From: Enterococcus larvae
GTDB lineage: Bacteria > Bacillota > Bacilli > Lactobacillales > Enterococcaceae
Length of the DNA: 64,000 nucleotides
Reading direction: 5' to 3'
Assembly (NCBI RefSeq): GCF_017830045.1
Contig: NZ_JAEDXU010000009.1
Coordinates: 124,001 to 188,000 of the forward strand
Shown here piece after piece: positions 17,623 to 25,708 of this stretch. The position numbers and the translations under genes are program-made. Under the pieces are notes generated by a model that saw only the letters and a program-made list of their open reading frames with translations, was not told the origin of the DNA and did not search any database. The stretch's first letter is position 1, and every line of letters begins with the position of its first letter.

Positions 17623-18456
17623 ATGAAAAAAACAGTAAAAATATTAGCAGCAGTAGCATTAGCAGGATTGGTTTTGGCAGGTTGTTCTTCCGGAAGTGCC
17701 AAAAATAGTAAAACAGAAACGGTTAAGCTGGGTGTGGTTGGAGCAAACAACGAAGTATGGGAATCTGTAAAGGATCGCTTAAAGGACGAAGATATTGATT
17801 TAGAAATCATTGAATTCTCAGATTATACACAGCCGAATGCCGCTTTAGCTGAAAAAGAAATCGATTTGAATTCATTCCAGCATCAAATATTTTTAGATAA
17901 TTACAATACAGAACATAAAACTGAGTTGGTTTCTATCGGAAATACGGTCAGTGCACCATTAGGAATTTATTCAGAGAAAATAAAGGATGTCAAAGAGCTC
18001 AAAGATGGAGCTGAAATTGCTATCCCAAATGACACGACAAACGGTGGTCGAGCGTTGCTCCTGCTTCAAAGTGCCGGACTGATCAAGGTCGATCCAACAA
18101 AACAGCAGACGCCGACAGTTAATGACGTCACAGAAAATAAGCTGAATTTGAAAATCACTGAACTAGATGCCGCACAAACAGCGAGAGCACTACAAGATGT
18201 GGATGCTTCAGTTATCAATAGCGGAATGGCTGTTGATGCAGGCTTTGTTCCGACAGAAGATGCCATTTATCTAGAACCAGTCGATGAAACGTCTAAGCCG
18301 TATGTGAATATCATCGTTGCCAGAAAAGAAGATGAAGAGAATGAGCTTTATCAAAAAATCGTGGATGCCTACCAACAGGAAGAGACGAAAAAAGTAATTG
18401 AAGAAACATCAAAAGGATCAAGTGTTCCAGCATGGGAAACATTTGGCCGTAAATAA
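17623..18456 (+). CDS. metQ: Methionine-binding lipoprotein MetQ (NlpA family)
   Basis: A 277-residue lipoprotein. The signal peptide ends in the lipobox LVLAGC with Cys21 as the lipid anchor, followed by a Ser/Gly-rich linker and the NlpA fold (KLGVVGANNEVWESV, FSDYTQPNAALAEKEID, SFQHQIFLDNYN). It delivers methionine, or its D-form or oxidised derivatives, to MetNI. Strong AGAGGAAA Shine-Dalgarno. 24 bp separate it from the amidohydrolase gene. Confidence 0.94.
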   Translation: MKKTVKILAAVALAGLVLAGCSSGSAKNSKTETVKLGVVGANNEVWESVKDRLKDEDIDLEIIEFSDYTQPNAALAEKEIDLNSFQHQIFLDNYNTEHKTELVSIGNTVSAPLGIYSEKIKDVKELKDGAEIAIPNDTTNGGRALLLLQSAGLIKVDPTKQQTPTVNDVTENKLNLKITELDAAQTARALQDVDASVINSGMAVDAGFVPTEDAIYLEPVDETSKPYVNIIVARKEDEENELYQKIVDAYQQEETKKVIEETSKGSSVPAWETFGRK

Positions 18457-18480
18457 TCAAAAATCAGGAGGAATCAGACC

Positions 18481-19671
18481 ATGAGTATAGCAGTAGAAAA
18501 AAGCATCAGAGATGAAGTATTAGAAGGAAAAGAAGAGGTTATTGCATTACGCAGACATTTTCATCGATATCCCGAAGCTAGTCTAAAAGAGTTTGAAACA
18601 ATCAAGAAAATCAAAGAAGAGTTAACTGCATTAGAGATTCCTTTTGTTGCAGTAGGTGAGACGGGTGTTTTGGGAACAATTGAAGGCAAAGCGCCGGGGA
18701 AAACGATATTATTACGTGCAGATATCGATGCATTGGAGCTGGAAGATAAAACCGGAAAAGAATACCAGTCTAAGAATGCCGGCTTGAATCATGCTTGTGG
18801 GCACGATGGACATGCGGCAGCGCTACTGGGTGCTGCGAAGATATTGAAAAATCATGAAAATGATTTTGAGGGGAAAATCCTGCTGGCTTTTCAACCGGCT
18901 GAAGAAATTGGTGCAGGGGCTTGTCAGTTTGTAGATGGTGGTTTTGTAGAGAATGTTGATCGTGTGTTCGGGATTCATTTAGACTCGAGTGTAGAGGTTG
19001 GCAAGCTTGTGGCAACTAAGGGACCAACCAATGCCTCCTGTGATATTTTCAAAATCGAAGTGGAGGGCTTCAGCAGTCATGTGGCACAGCCTGATGTAGG
19101 CCGTGATGCTGCATTAGCGGCTGCCAGCATTGTTGTAGAGCTGCAGAAAATCGTGGCAAGAGAAGTCTCTCCTCTCGATACAGTGGTTGTAGGAATTGGG
19201 GTTATCAAAGCTGGAACACGGTATAACATTGTTGCAAATCATGCAGAAATCGAAGGGACTGTTCGAACCTTCAGCCATGAGACTCGTGCATTTGTTCTGA
19301 AACGAGTGAAGGAAATTGCGAACCAAATCGCTGAAGCACACCGTACAAAGATTTCTCATTTTTCAATTTACGATGCTGCCGGACCATTGATCAATGAAGA
19401 GGCAGCAACGGAGCTGGCACAACAAGTAGCTGCCGATATCGTTGGTGCTGAACATGTGATCAAGGATAATCCGAAAAGTCTGGGAGCAGATGATTTTGCT
19501 GACTTCTTGAGTAAAGCACCAGGAGTATACGGACGTGTTGGTACACGCAACCTGGAAAATAAGGATACACAGTATGGGCATCATCATGAGCAATTTGATA
19601 TTGATGAAGACGGGCTGGCTTATGCAACGGAATACCATGTACAATATGCATTGAGCTATTTAGCGGAATAA
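18481..19671 (+). CDS. M20D-family amidohydrolase (N-acyl amino acid hydrolase)
   Basis: A 396-residue metallopeptidase-like amidohydrolase. Metal-binding and catalytic motifs are HACGHDGH, the PAEE pair and a late His in YGHHHEQFD; a small dimerisation domain lies in the middle (about 190-300). The family removes N-acyl groups from amino acids or related conjugates. Its place behind metNIQ and under two Met T-boxes suggests it frees methionine or another sulfur amino acid from an N-acylated form brought in by the transporter; this is inference. AGGAGG precedes ATG 18481. Confidence 0.87.
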   Translation: MSIAVEKSIRDEVLEGKEEVIALRRHFHRYPEASLKEFETIKKIKEELTALEIPFVAVGETGVLGTIEGKAPGKTILLRADIDALELEDKTGKEYQSKNAGLNHACGHDGHAAALLGAAKILKNHENDFEGKILLAFQPAEEIGAGACQFVDGGFVENVDRVFGIHLDSSVEVGKLVATKGPTNASCDIFKIEVEGFSSHVAQPDVGRDAALAAASIVVELQKIVAREVSPLDTVVVGIGVIKAGTRYNIVANHAEIEGTVRTFSHETRAFVLKRVKEIANQIAEAHRTKISHFSIYDAAGPLINEEAATELAQQVAADIVGAEHVIKDNPKSLGADDFADFLSKAPGVYGRVGTRNLENKDTQYGHHHEQFDIDEDGLAYATEYHVQYALSYLAE

Positions 19672-19681
19672 AGTGAAAAGG

Positions 19682-19714
19682 AGAGTGGGACAATAATCTG
19701 TTGCCACTCTTTTC
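19682..19714 (+). terminator. Terminator of the metNIQ operon
   Basis: AGAGTGG pairs with CCACTCT and is followed directly by TTTT, 10 bases after the amidohydrolase stop. Confidence 0.7.
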
Positions 19715-19727
19715 CATACTCTAAATC

Positions 19728-19859
19728 CGAATAAACGGCGAGTCAGAAGTAGCTCCTACGACAATAAGCCGGAATTCAACAAAAATTTGTGAAACAATTT
19801 TCGTGAATTCCGGCTTATTGCTTGTAGCTAAACACTTCTGTCTCAGCCTCGTTTATTCG
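19728..19859. repeat. 132-bp imperfect inverted-repeat element
   Basis: The two halves can pair over about 50 bases each: perfect outer 10 bp (CGAATAAACG / CGTTTATTCG), an interrupted middle sharing TCAGAAGT and AGCT blocks, and a perfect inner 17 bp (CAATAAGCCGGAATTCA with its complement). The loop itself contains ACAAAAATTTGT. It fills the space between the convergent amidohydrolase and stress-protein genes. It is far larger than a terminator and codes for nothing; a non-autonomous mobile or interspersed element is one reading. Confidence 0.7.
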
Positions 19860-19885
19860 TGTTTAGCTAGGTGTTTAGTTTTCTT

Positions 19886-20320
19886 TTATTCTTTTACGAC
19901 TAACACATTGCAAGAAGCATTCTGAACAACATAATTTGTTGTTGAGCCAATGGTGTTTTCTGCCAGACGTCCTTTTCCTGTTGCGCCAATAACAATCAGG
20001 TCAACATTTTCTTCTTCAGGAACAGATGTAGAAATATATTCTTTCGGGTTACCAATTTCAACAATTGGTTTGACCTCTGTCAGACCTTGATCAAGAGCAT
20101 AATCAATATGTTCTTCCATTTCTTGTCTGACAAGCTCTTTTTCTTCAGCCAGTACCTTTGAAAAAGCAAATGAGCTGTGGCTGATCGCATTCTCATCAAT
20201 GATCGATAAGATGTATAACGCAGCATCATTTTTGACAGCTAACTCAACGGCATGCTTTAAGGCAAGCTCCGCATTCTTTGAACCATCTACTGCAACTAAA
20301 ATTCTTTCGTAACTATTCAT
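19886..20320 (-). CDS. Universal stress protein (UspA family)
   Basis: A 144-residue single Usp domain. It starts with ILVAVDGSKNAELALKHAVE and has the ATP-binding pattern GATGKGRLAENTIGSTT (G-x2-G-x9-G-S/T), so it belongs to the nucleotide-binding class. The role is a general stress or energy-state response; no specific partner is shown. GGAGATG precedes the start on the minus strand. Confidence 0.92.
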   Translation of the reverse strand: MNSYERILVAVDGSKNAELALKHAVELAVKNDAALYILSIIDENAISHSSFAFSKVLAEEKELVRQEMEEHIDYALDQGLTEVKPIVEIGNPKEYISTSVPEEENVDLIVIGATGKGRLAENTIGSTTNYVVQNASCNVLVVKE

Positions 20321-20723
20321 CCTGTTTCATCTCCTTCGTATCAGTTCATAACTTTCTTATAAAACAAAGTGACTACTAAAACGGCGAATCAACTAAAAGA
20401 GTATCCTAGAGAAATGATTGAATAAGGAAGTTATTGTAACTGTTCATTTCCTAAATACAAATTAAGTATAGCATGAAAAAAACAGAAAAAGAAAACGATA
20501 TCAATTGATCTAAAAAAGAAAATAAATTCTTTCTTACTAGGCAGATAGAAGGCTATGTTGTCACCATCCTTGCAGAGAGAGACAGCGATGCATACTTCTT
20601 CGAAAATAAATGAGTATATAACGTTGGGAGAAATGACGGGCTAACGTGTATTGCTATTTTTAGTCTTAGCTAATCATGCTACAATTACTATATGAGATAT
20701 GAAGAAAAAATTGGAGAAAACAC
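20321..20723. other. Intergenic region between divergent genes, no recognised element
   Basis: About 400 AT-rich bases between the stress-protein start (minus) and the AraC-regulator start (plus). It must hold both promoters, but I could not find a -35/-10 pair with good spacing for either. No gene-like frame. Confidence 0.5.
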
Positions 20724-21557
20724 ATGATAAAACAGGATAGTCTTCATTCAATCAGCGATGAACGAGTGATTATTGATGGAAATGATAAATTTGTTTATGT
20801 ATTGCCAAATGAATCTTTGAGGCATTGGATTTCAAACTTTACGCTATCATTCCCTGATGAAGAAAGCATTTCAGATAACTATACGATTGTGCCTCATGGA
20901 AGTGTGACTTTAGTCTATTATTATGATGATAACGGCCTGCACAGTCTGTTGTTTGGTGCGACAACGCAGCCAAGAGTAGTGGGAGATATTGCAAATAAAT
21001 GTGAGATTATCTTCATTATTGAATTTCAGCCGGCAGGCTTCTTTCCTTTTAGCGGTGTGAAGCAAAGTGAATTACTCAATGGGGTTCACTCTCTATCTGA
21101 AATAAATCCTATGATTGATTTGAAAGTGAAGGAATTCTTCTTAAAGGAAGAAGAAGCTGAAATACTCTTTGGTAACATTGAAAAGCTCTTATCTGAGAAT
21201 ATTCGAACGAATTATCCAACTGCTCTTACAGCTGCAATACAGTTGATCACTCAAAGGTCAGGGATGATTTCCTCAAAAGAGGTTTCTCAAACTGTCTCAT
21301 ATAGTACCAGGCATCTAAATAGGTTTTTTAATGAGTATCTGGGGTTGAGCATGAAGGCTTTTGCTCGAATCGTTAGGGTCAATAATGCTTTGCGGCTGTT
21401 GAATGATCCTCAGAAATCACTAGCCGTGATTCTTGTTGAACTGGGGTATTATGACAGCTCTCATTTCATTAAAGATTTCAAGATTGTCTGTGGTATCACT
21501 CCCCGTGAATATCGAATAAATATGTCCGATTTTTACAGTGAAGTTGCCAAGTTTTAG
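20724..21557 (+). CDS. AraC-family transcriptional regulator
   Basis: A 277-residue regulator. The N-terminal ~150 residues form a beta-rich sensory domain of the kind seen in many Firmicutes AraC proteins (VPHGSVTLVYYYDDNG, FIIEFQPAGFFPFSG). The last ~100 residues hold two helix-turn-helix units ending in ILVELGYYDSSHFIKDFK and GITPREYR, the classic AraC signature. The VOC protein 36 bp downstream is probably co-transcribed and may be its target or a partner in a detoxification response. Confidence 0.87.
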   Translation: MIKQDSLHSISDERVIIDGNDKFVYVLPNESLRHWISNFTLSFPDEESISDNYTIVPHGSVTLVYYYDDNGLHSLLFGATTQPRVVGDIANKCEIIFIIEFQPAGFFPFSGVKQSELLNGVHSLSEINPMIDLKVKEFFLKEEEAEILFGNIEKLLSENIRTNYPTALTAAIQLITQRSGMISSKEVSQTVSYSTRHLNRFFNEYLGLSMKAFARIVRVNNALRLLNDPQKSLAVILVELGYYDSSHFIKDFKIVCGITPREYRINMSDFYSEVAKF

Positions 21558-21593
21558 CTCTATACTTGTCTTTAAAAGAAAGGAAGATGCGTG

Positions 21594-22049
21594 ATGAAAT
21601 TTGGCGGAACGTTACTGATTGTTGAGGATATTGAAAAATCAAAAGAATTCTATCAAGATCAGCTGGGCCTTAAAGTTACAATGGATTTGGGTGAACATGT
21701 ATCATTTGAAAATGGTCTTGCTTTGCAAGTTGGCTATGAAAAAATTATTGGTCAGCACTTAAAGAAGATACAAGGTGCACATAACTTTCAGATATATTTT
21801 GAAGTGGATAATATCTGTGAATGGGAGCAGCGAATGAATGAAGCAGAATCGGTTGTTTTCCTGCATTCAATCAGAGAGTATCCGTGGGGACAGCGTTCGA
21901 TCAGAATCTATGATGTGGATAAAAATATTCTCGAGATAGCAGAAAGTATGGACTCTGTTATAAAGAACTGCATCGCACAAGGCATGATCGTAGAAGATAT
22001 TGCGAAGAAGACAATGTATCCAATTGAATATATTGAAACGCTGCTGTGA
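21594..22049 (+). CDS. VOC (glyoxalase/bleomycin-resistance) family protein with C-terminal helical tail
   Basis: A 151-residue protein. Residues 1-117 form one VOC unit (LLIVEDIEKSKEFYQDQLGL, then IYDVDKNILEIAESM at its end). A tail of about 30 residues (IAQGMIVEDIAKKTMYPIEY) looks like a helix-turn-helix, an unusual addition. VOC proteins include glyoxalases, dioxygenases and drug-binding proteins; the substrate is not evident. ATG 21594 is chosen over GTG 21591 by spacing to AAAGGAAGA. Confidence 0.78.
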   Translation: MKFGGTLLIVEDIEKSKEFYQDQLGLKVTMDLGEHVSFENGLALQVGYEKIIGQHLKKIQGAHNFQIYFEVDNICEWEQRMNEAESVVFLHSIREYPWGQRSIRIYDVDKNILEIAESMDSVIKNCIAQGMIVEDIAKKTMYPIEYIETLL

Positions 22050-22070
22050 TCTGGGAGTTGAAGCTTAAAG

Positions 22071-22101
22071 GCATGGGACAAAAAAGTTCCATGCTTTTTT
22101 A
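22071..22101 (+). terminator. Terminator after the VOC gene
   Basis: GCATGGGA pairs with TTCCATGC (one mismatch) around an A-rich loop and is followed by TTTTTT. Confidence 0.8.
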
Positions 22102-22315
22102 CTTGAAGAGTAGCTAATTCAGATGAAAGAGAATGAAGCTCGTAGAGGGGATGATTGTCGTATTATTTCTCAAGTGTTTCAGCTAATTAAAACAGAGTAG
22201 ATGATTGACATTCGATAAGTGCGATGATAGTATTAATGCCGTTGCAAAGGAACTGTGATACACATCTCACAGAAGAAATAGTATGCTCAAAATACTAGTA
22301 CAAGCTCCTTTTGCA

Positions 22316-22356
22316 GCCTGGGTTCATCAACCATCCCCAGTAAAAAAACTTGGAGA
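22316..22356 (+). promoter_or_regulatory. preQ1-I riboswitch
   Basis: The stem CCTGGG / CCCAG with loop TTCATCAACCAT is followed by the A-rich tail TAAAAAAACTTGGAG that runs into the Shine-Dalgarno. This is the compact preQ1-I pattern (GGUUC, a CCC-containing 3' strand, then AAAAAACU-x-GGAG). It sits directly ahead of queT, a known preQ1-riboswitch gene, and would occlude the ribosome site when preQ1 is bound. Confidence 0.85.
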
Positions 22357-22370
22357 AAGAAGGGGAATAT

Positions 22371-22883
22371 ATGCAAACATCTGCTACACCGAACAAAAAT
22401 TTGAGAGTGCTGACACTCAATGCAATCATTATGGCGCTGTATTTGGCGCTGACACTTTTTGTCGCACCTGTTGCTTCCGGTCCAATCCAGTTCAGGATTT
22501 CCGAGAGCTTGAATCATGTAGTTGTTTTCAACCGTAAACTGATGTGGGGCGTACTTGGCGGCGTGATTTTTTACAATCTGGTATTTGGCTATGGTGTGAT
22601 CGATGCGCTTTACGGCGGCGCTCAAACATTCGTATCTTTGGGGCTGACTGCCTTGATTTACAACAAAGTAAAAAATGTGAAAGTTCGTTTGGCGTTAAAT
22701 ACGGTGTTCTTCACTGTATCCATGGTATTTATCGCTGTTATGTTGACCAATACAGGAGGAACAGAAGAAGGCTTCTGGATCACTTATTTCTTCCTGGCAT
22801 TCAGTGAATTCATTGTCATGGCGGTATCTGCACCATTGATGTATTTTCTAAACAAAGCAGTACACTTTGAATCACGTGTTTAA
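22371..22883 (+). CDS. queT: QueT-family queuosine precursor transporter (ECF S component)
   Basis: A 170-residue membrane protein with five or six hydrophobic segments, beginning LTLNAIIMALYLALTLFVAP and carrying GPIQFRISESLNH and the VFGYGVIDALYGG loop of the QueT family. QueT imports queuine precursors for tRNA modification with the shared ECF energising module, which is not in this window. ATG 22371 follows GAAGGGG at good distance. A preQ1-I riboswitch upstream supports the assignment. Confidence 0.92.
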   Translation: MQTSATPNKNLRVLTLNAIIMALYLALTLFVAPVASGPIQFRISESLNHVVVFNRKLMWGVLGGVIFYNLVFGYGVIDALYGGAQTFVSLGLTALIYNKVKNVKVRLALNTVFFTVSMVFIAVMLTNTGGTEEGFWITYFFLAFSEFIVMAVSAPLMYFLNKAVHFESRV

Positions 22884-22911
22884 ATAGAGAATGGACCTTA
22901 TCCCTTTAAAT

Positions 22912-22961
22912 CAAACACCGACAATGCTGAAAATTTTTTCGGCAGAGTGGGTGTTTTTTCT
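22912..22961 (+). terminator. Terminator after queT
   Basis: AACACC / GGGTGTT with a nested GCTGAAAA / TTTTCGGC stem, followed by a T-run. Confidence 0.7.
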
Positions 22962-23163
22962 TGAAATATGATTTACTACTAAAATACGCGGAAAAATAAG
23001 GGTGATTTTCTCTTTTTATGTGTTGGATTGTTTACAAATCAGGTAGGAAAGATTAAAATTAAACTTTGTGGAGAACTCCATTTTGATAAATAAGAAACTG
23101 TTATTTACATTTTTGATGAATGACAGCTGAAGATAGAGTAGAGAAGTAGAAGGAGGAAAAGAA

Positions 23164-24366
23164 ATGTACGAGTTTAAAATTGGTATAGATCCAGTAGAAC
23201 ATGATCGTTTTGTAGCACAGCATCCACTGTGTAATCTGCTGCAGTCATCTTCATGGGCTAAGGTCAAAGACAATTGGGGATCAGAGATAGTGGGTGTCTA
23301 TCAAGAAGGTGAGCTGGTGGCATCCAGTTTAGTTCTCTTACGTCCGCTTCCGGCAGGATTCAAGCTCTTATACACTCCTAGAGGACCAATCATGGACTAT
23401 ACAAATAAAGAGCTAGTTCAATTCTTTATGGATCAGCTGAAGCAATTCGGTAAGAAAAAGCGCGCTGTTTTTGCCAAGATGGACCCTACTGTTATTTATA
23501 AGAATATATTGATGGATCGTGAAGAAGAAATGAATACTGAGGCACAAGTGATCATTGATAATATGACTGCTTCTGGTGCTAAATATCAAGGACTGACGAT
23601 GGAAATGTCCGCAACGATCCAGCCTCGTTTTCAGGCCAATATCTACAAAGAGGATTTCAGTGAAGACAAGCTGTCAAAAAGCACAAAGAAAATGCTGAAA
23701 CAGGCGCAGAAAAAGGGCGTTACCGTACGACAAGGGAATAAAGAACTAGTGCCTGAGTTTGCTGAGATGATCAAACTGACTACAGAGCGTCAGCAAATCT
23801 CACTTAGAAATGCAGATTATTTTGAAAAGCTGATGACAGTTTATCCTGATCAATCCTTCATTATGCTGGCGGAGGTTGATCTGAAGGCTCGTTACGAAGA
23901 GACACAAGCAAGACATGAGAAAAACAAGCAGGATTTGGCTAATTTAAAAGAGAATCAGGTAAAGAAAAGACATAATCTGGAAGAGTTGGAATTTTCTCTG
24001 ACGCGTGAACTTGCCGAGCTTGAAGAAAGTATGGGGCACTCAGGAGATACAGCAGTTGTGGCTGGTGCCTTGGCAATCACTTTTGGTACAACAAGCGAAA
24101 TTCTCTATGCCGGAATGGATGACCGTTACAAGCGTTATATGCCAGCTTACCTCACTTGGTTCGAAGCCATTAATGAATGCTTCAATCGAGGGTGTGAAAG
24201 CTGTAACATGGGTGGTTTAGAAGGCAGTTTGAATGACGGATTGATCAAGTTCAAGTCGAACTTCAATCCAAAAATCAACGAGTTTGTCGGCGAGTTCGAT
24301 CTACCTGTTAATAACCTTATGTTTAAATTGAGCGAATATGCGTATAAATTGAAAAAGGGAAAATAA
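23164..24366 (+). CDS. FemABX-family peptidyltransferase (peptidoglycan cross-bridge)
   Basis: A 400-residue aminoacyltransferase of the FemA/MurM type, which moves amino acids from aminoacyl-tRNA to the stem peptide lysine of lipid II. Two GNAT-like halves are split by a coiled-coil arm (about residues 240-290, e.g. ETQARHEKNKQDLANLKENQ), characteristic of the family; ATEILYAGMDD-like text (SEILYAGMDDRYKRY) and FKSNFNPKINEFVGEFD close it. In enterococci such proteins (BppA1/BppA2, Asl-related systems) build the cross-bridge; which residue this one adds cannot be told. AGAAGGAGG precedes the ATG. Confidence 0.9.
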   Translation: MYEFKIGIDPVEHDRFVAQHPLCNLLQSSSWAKVKDNWGSEIVGVYQEGELVASSLVLLRPLPAGFKLLYTPRGPIMDYTNKELVQFFMDQLKQFGKKKRAVFAKMDPTVIYKNILMDREEEMNTEAQVIIDNMTASGAKYQGLTMEMSATIQPRFQANIYKEDFSEDKLSKSTKKMLKQAQKKGVTVRQGNKELVPEFAEMIKLTTERQQISLRNADYFEKLMTVYPDQSFIMLAEVDLKARYEETQARHEKNKQDLANLKENQVKKRHNLEELEFSLTRELAELEESMGHSGDTAVVAGALAITFGTTSEILYAGMDDRYKRYMPAYLTWFEAINECFNRGCESCNMGGLEGSLNDGLIKFKSNFNPKINEFVGEFDLPVNNLMFKLSEYAYKLKKGK

Positions 24367-24376
24367 TAAAGCAAAG

Positions 24377-24409
24377 CCTTGATCAGAACTTTTTGGTCAA
24401 GGTTCTTTT
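24377..24409 (+). terminator. Terminator after the FemABX gene
   Basis: CCTTGATC pairs with GGTCAAGG (one mismatch) around a 10-base loop, followed by TTCTTTTG. Confidence 0.7.
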
Positions 24410-24452
24410 GTTGTGTTAATGACGATGAGAAATTGTCGCTCTCATCCTAAAT

Positions 24453-24502
24453 AATAAGGCGTGTAAGTTTTTGATGATCATCAAAAGCTTACACGCCTTA
24501 TT
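24453..24502 (-). terminator. Terminator downstream of panT (probably bidirectional)
   Basis: A perfect 15-bp stem (AATAAGGCGTGTAAG / CTTACACGCCTTATT) with an inner TGATGATCATCA palindrome, right after the panT stop on the minus strand. Confidence 0.78.
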
Positions 24503-24506
24503 TTAT

Positions 24507-25151
24507 TTATAGTTTTTGTGTTGCATTCGTTTTTGTCAGTCTAAGTAAAACAGCAGTTACTGCTGCTGTAGCGAAGCCGGCAACGATTGCTTCTACTAGT
24601 CCGCTGGTAAAGACAACGCCTAGGATAACAGAGAAGACTGTTTCAAGACCGATACCAACTGCCTCAGCATAGGAATCTTTGAAAAGCAGGAAGATCCCAC
24701 CCATGACTAAGATGGTATTAGTTGCTGCACCACTGAAACCGGCAATAAAAAGACCGATAGATTTAGCGCCTGCACTTTTTTCAGCACGTTTACGAAACAG
24801 CTTGTAGACAAAATAGGGGACAATCCCTATTAAGATTCTTGGAACGATGGCGATAATGATAGCTTTCCAGCTTCCTTGATCTGTCCCTATCACCGGAATG
24901 AAGGGAGAAAAGAGAAAGGAAGTTGGTGAAATAATCACCGTCGCCCGAACCATACTGATGATACCGAATACTCCGCCGAGAAAACCGCCTAGCTTTGGAC
25001 CAAGAATGATCGATGCAATAATAACGGGAATATGCATGGTCGTTGCATTGATTGGCCCAATCGGTATGAAGCCTAAAAAGGGTACAGAAGCCAGTAAAAT
25101 TAGAATGGCTAAAAACATTGCCGTCAGCGTAAATTTCTTTGTATTAGTCAT
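24507..25151 (-). CDS. panT: Pantothenate ECF transporter S component (PanT-like)
   Basis: A 214-residue membrane protein with about six hydrophobic segments. It opens with the ECF S-component motif (FTLTAMFLAILILL) and has IPIGPINATTMHIPVIIASI and LGPKLGGFLGGVFG, as in pantothenate-type S components. Substrate is assigned mainly by context: coaC ends 11 bp upstream and coaB precedes coaC, so the three genes import pantothenate and carry on coenzyme A synthesis. The energising ECF-A/T module lies elsewhere. Confidence 0.85.
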   Translation of the reverse strand: MTNTKKFTLTAMFLAILILLASVPFLGFIPIGPINATTMHIPVIIASIILGPKLGGFLGGVFGIISMVRATVIISPTSFLFSPFIPVIGTDQGSWKAIIIAIVPRILIGIVPYFVYKLFRKRAEKSAGAKSIGLFIAGFSGAATNTILVMGGIFLLFKDSYAEAVGIGLETVFSVILGVVFTSGLVEAIVAGFATAAVTAVLLRLTKTNATQKL

Positions 25152-25162
25152 TGATGAACTCC

Positions 25163-25708
25163 TTATGAATGAGATAAAATTCGGTTTACTTCGTTGACGA
25201 TTTCATCAACGTCCGCTAAAGCTCCTCTGCCGAAATCACCGCAGGCCAGTAACGCTTCCCGTGGTTCGATTTCCTGATAGCCGACTTCTTTAAGTGTGTT
25301 TAAGTTCTTTTGCATGATCGGATTTTGATACATATACGTGTTCATAGCAGGTGCAATCAGTTTAGGAACCTCTTCCTTCAACGCCATCGCAACAGTGGAA
25401 AGCATATCGTCTGCGATGCCATTCGCCAGCTTCCCAATGATATTTGCTGAAGCGGGAGCAACTAAGAATAAATCAGCCCTCTTAGCCAGCTCGATATGGT
25501 TGATCTGCTCCGGATAGATTTCCTCCATGACTTCAGTGTGTACCGGATTCTTTGATAACGCCTGCAGCGTTAGCGGGGTGATGAATTTGGTACTGTTGAC
25601 AGTCATGATCACTTCCACTACATAGCCCAGTTTACCTAAACGACTGGTAATATCGGCTGCTTTGTATGCAGATATGCTTCCTGAAACACCAAGTAAAATT
25701 GTTTTCAT
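25163..25708 (-). CDS. coaC: Phosphopantothenoylcysteine decarboxylase (CoaC)
   Basis: A 181-residue flavoprotein that decarboxylates 4'-phosphopantothenoylcysteine to 4'-phosphopantetheine. It has the FMN-binding GSISAYKA near the N terminus, ASANIIGKLANGIADDML, the substrate motif PAMNTYMY and the reactive cysteine in LACGDFGRGAL. It is a stand-alone CoaC, as in streptococci and enterococci, not the fused CoaBC. Its start overlaps the coaB stop by 4 bp. Confidence 0.95.
   Translation of the reverse strand: MKTILLGVSGSISAYKAADITSRLGKLGYVVEVIMTVNSTKFITPLTLQALSKNPVHTEVMEEIYPEQINHIELAKRADLFLVAPASANIIGKLANGIADDMLSTVAMALKEEVPKLIAPAMNTYMYQNPIMQKNLNTLKEVGYQEIEPREALLACGDFGRGALADVDEIVNEVNRILSHS

Noticed and set aside
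22283-22537. 84-codon frame starting before queT
   Set aside because: It reads through the preQ1 riboswitch and into queT in another frame.
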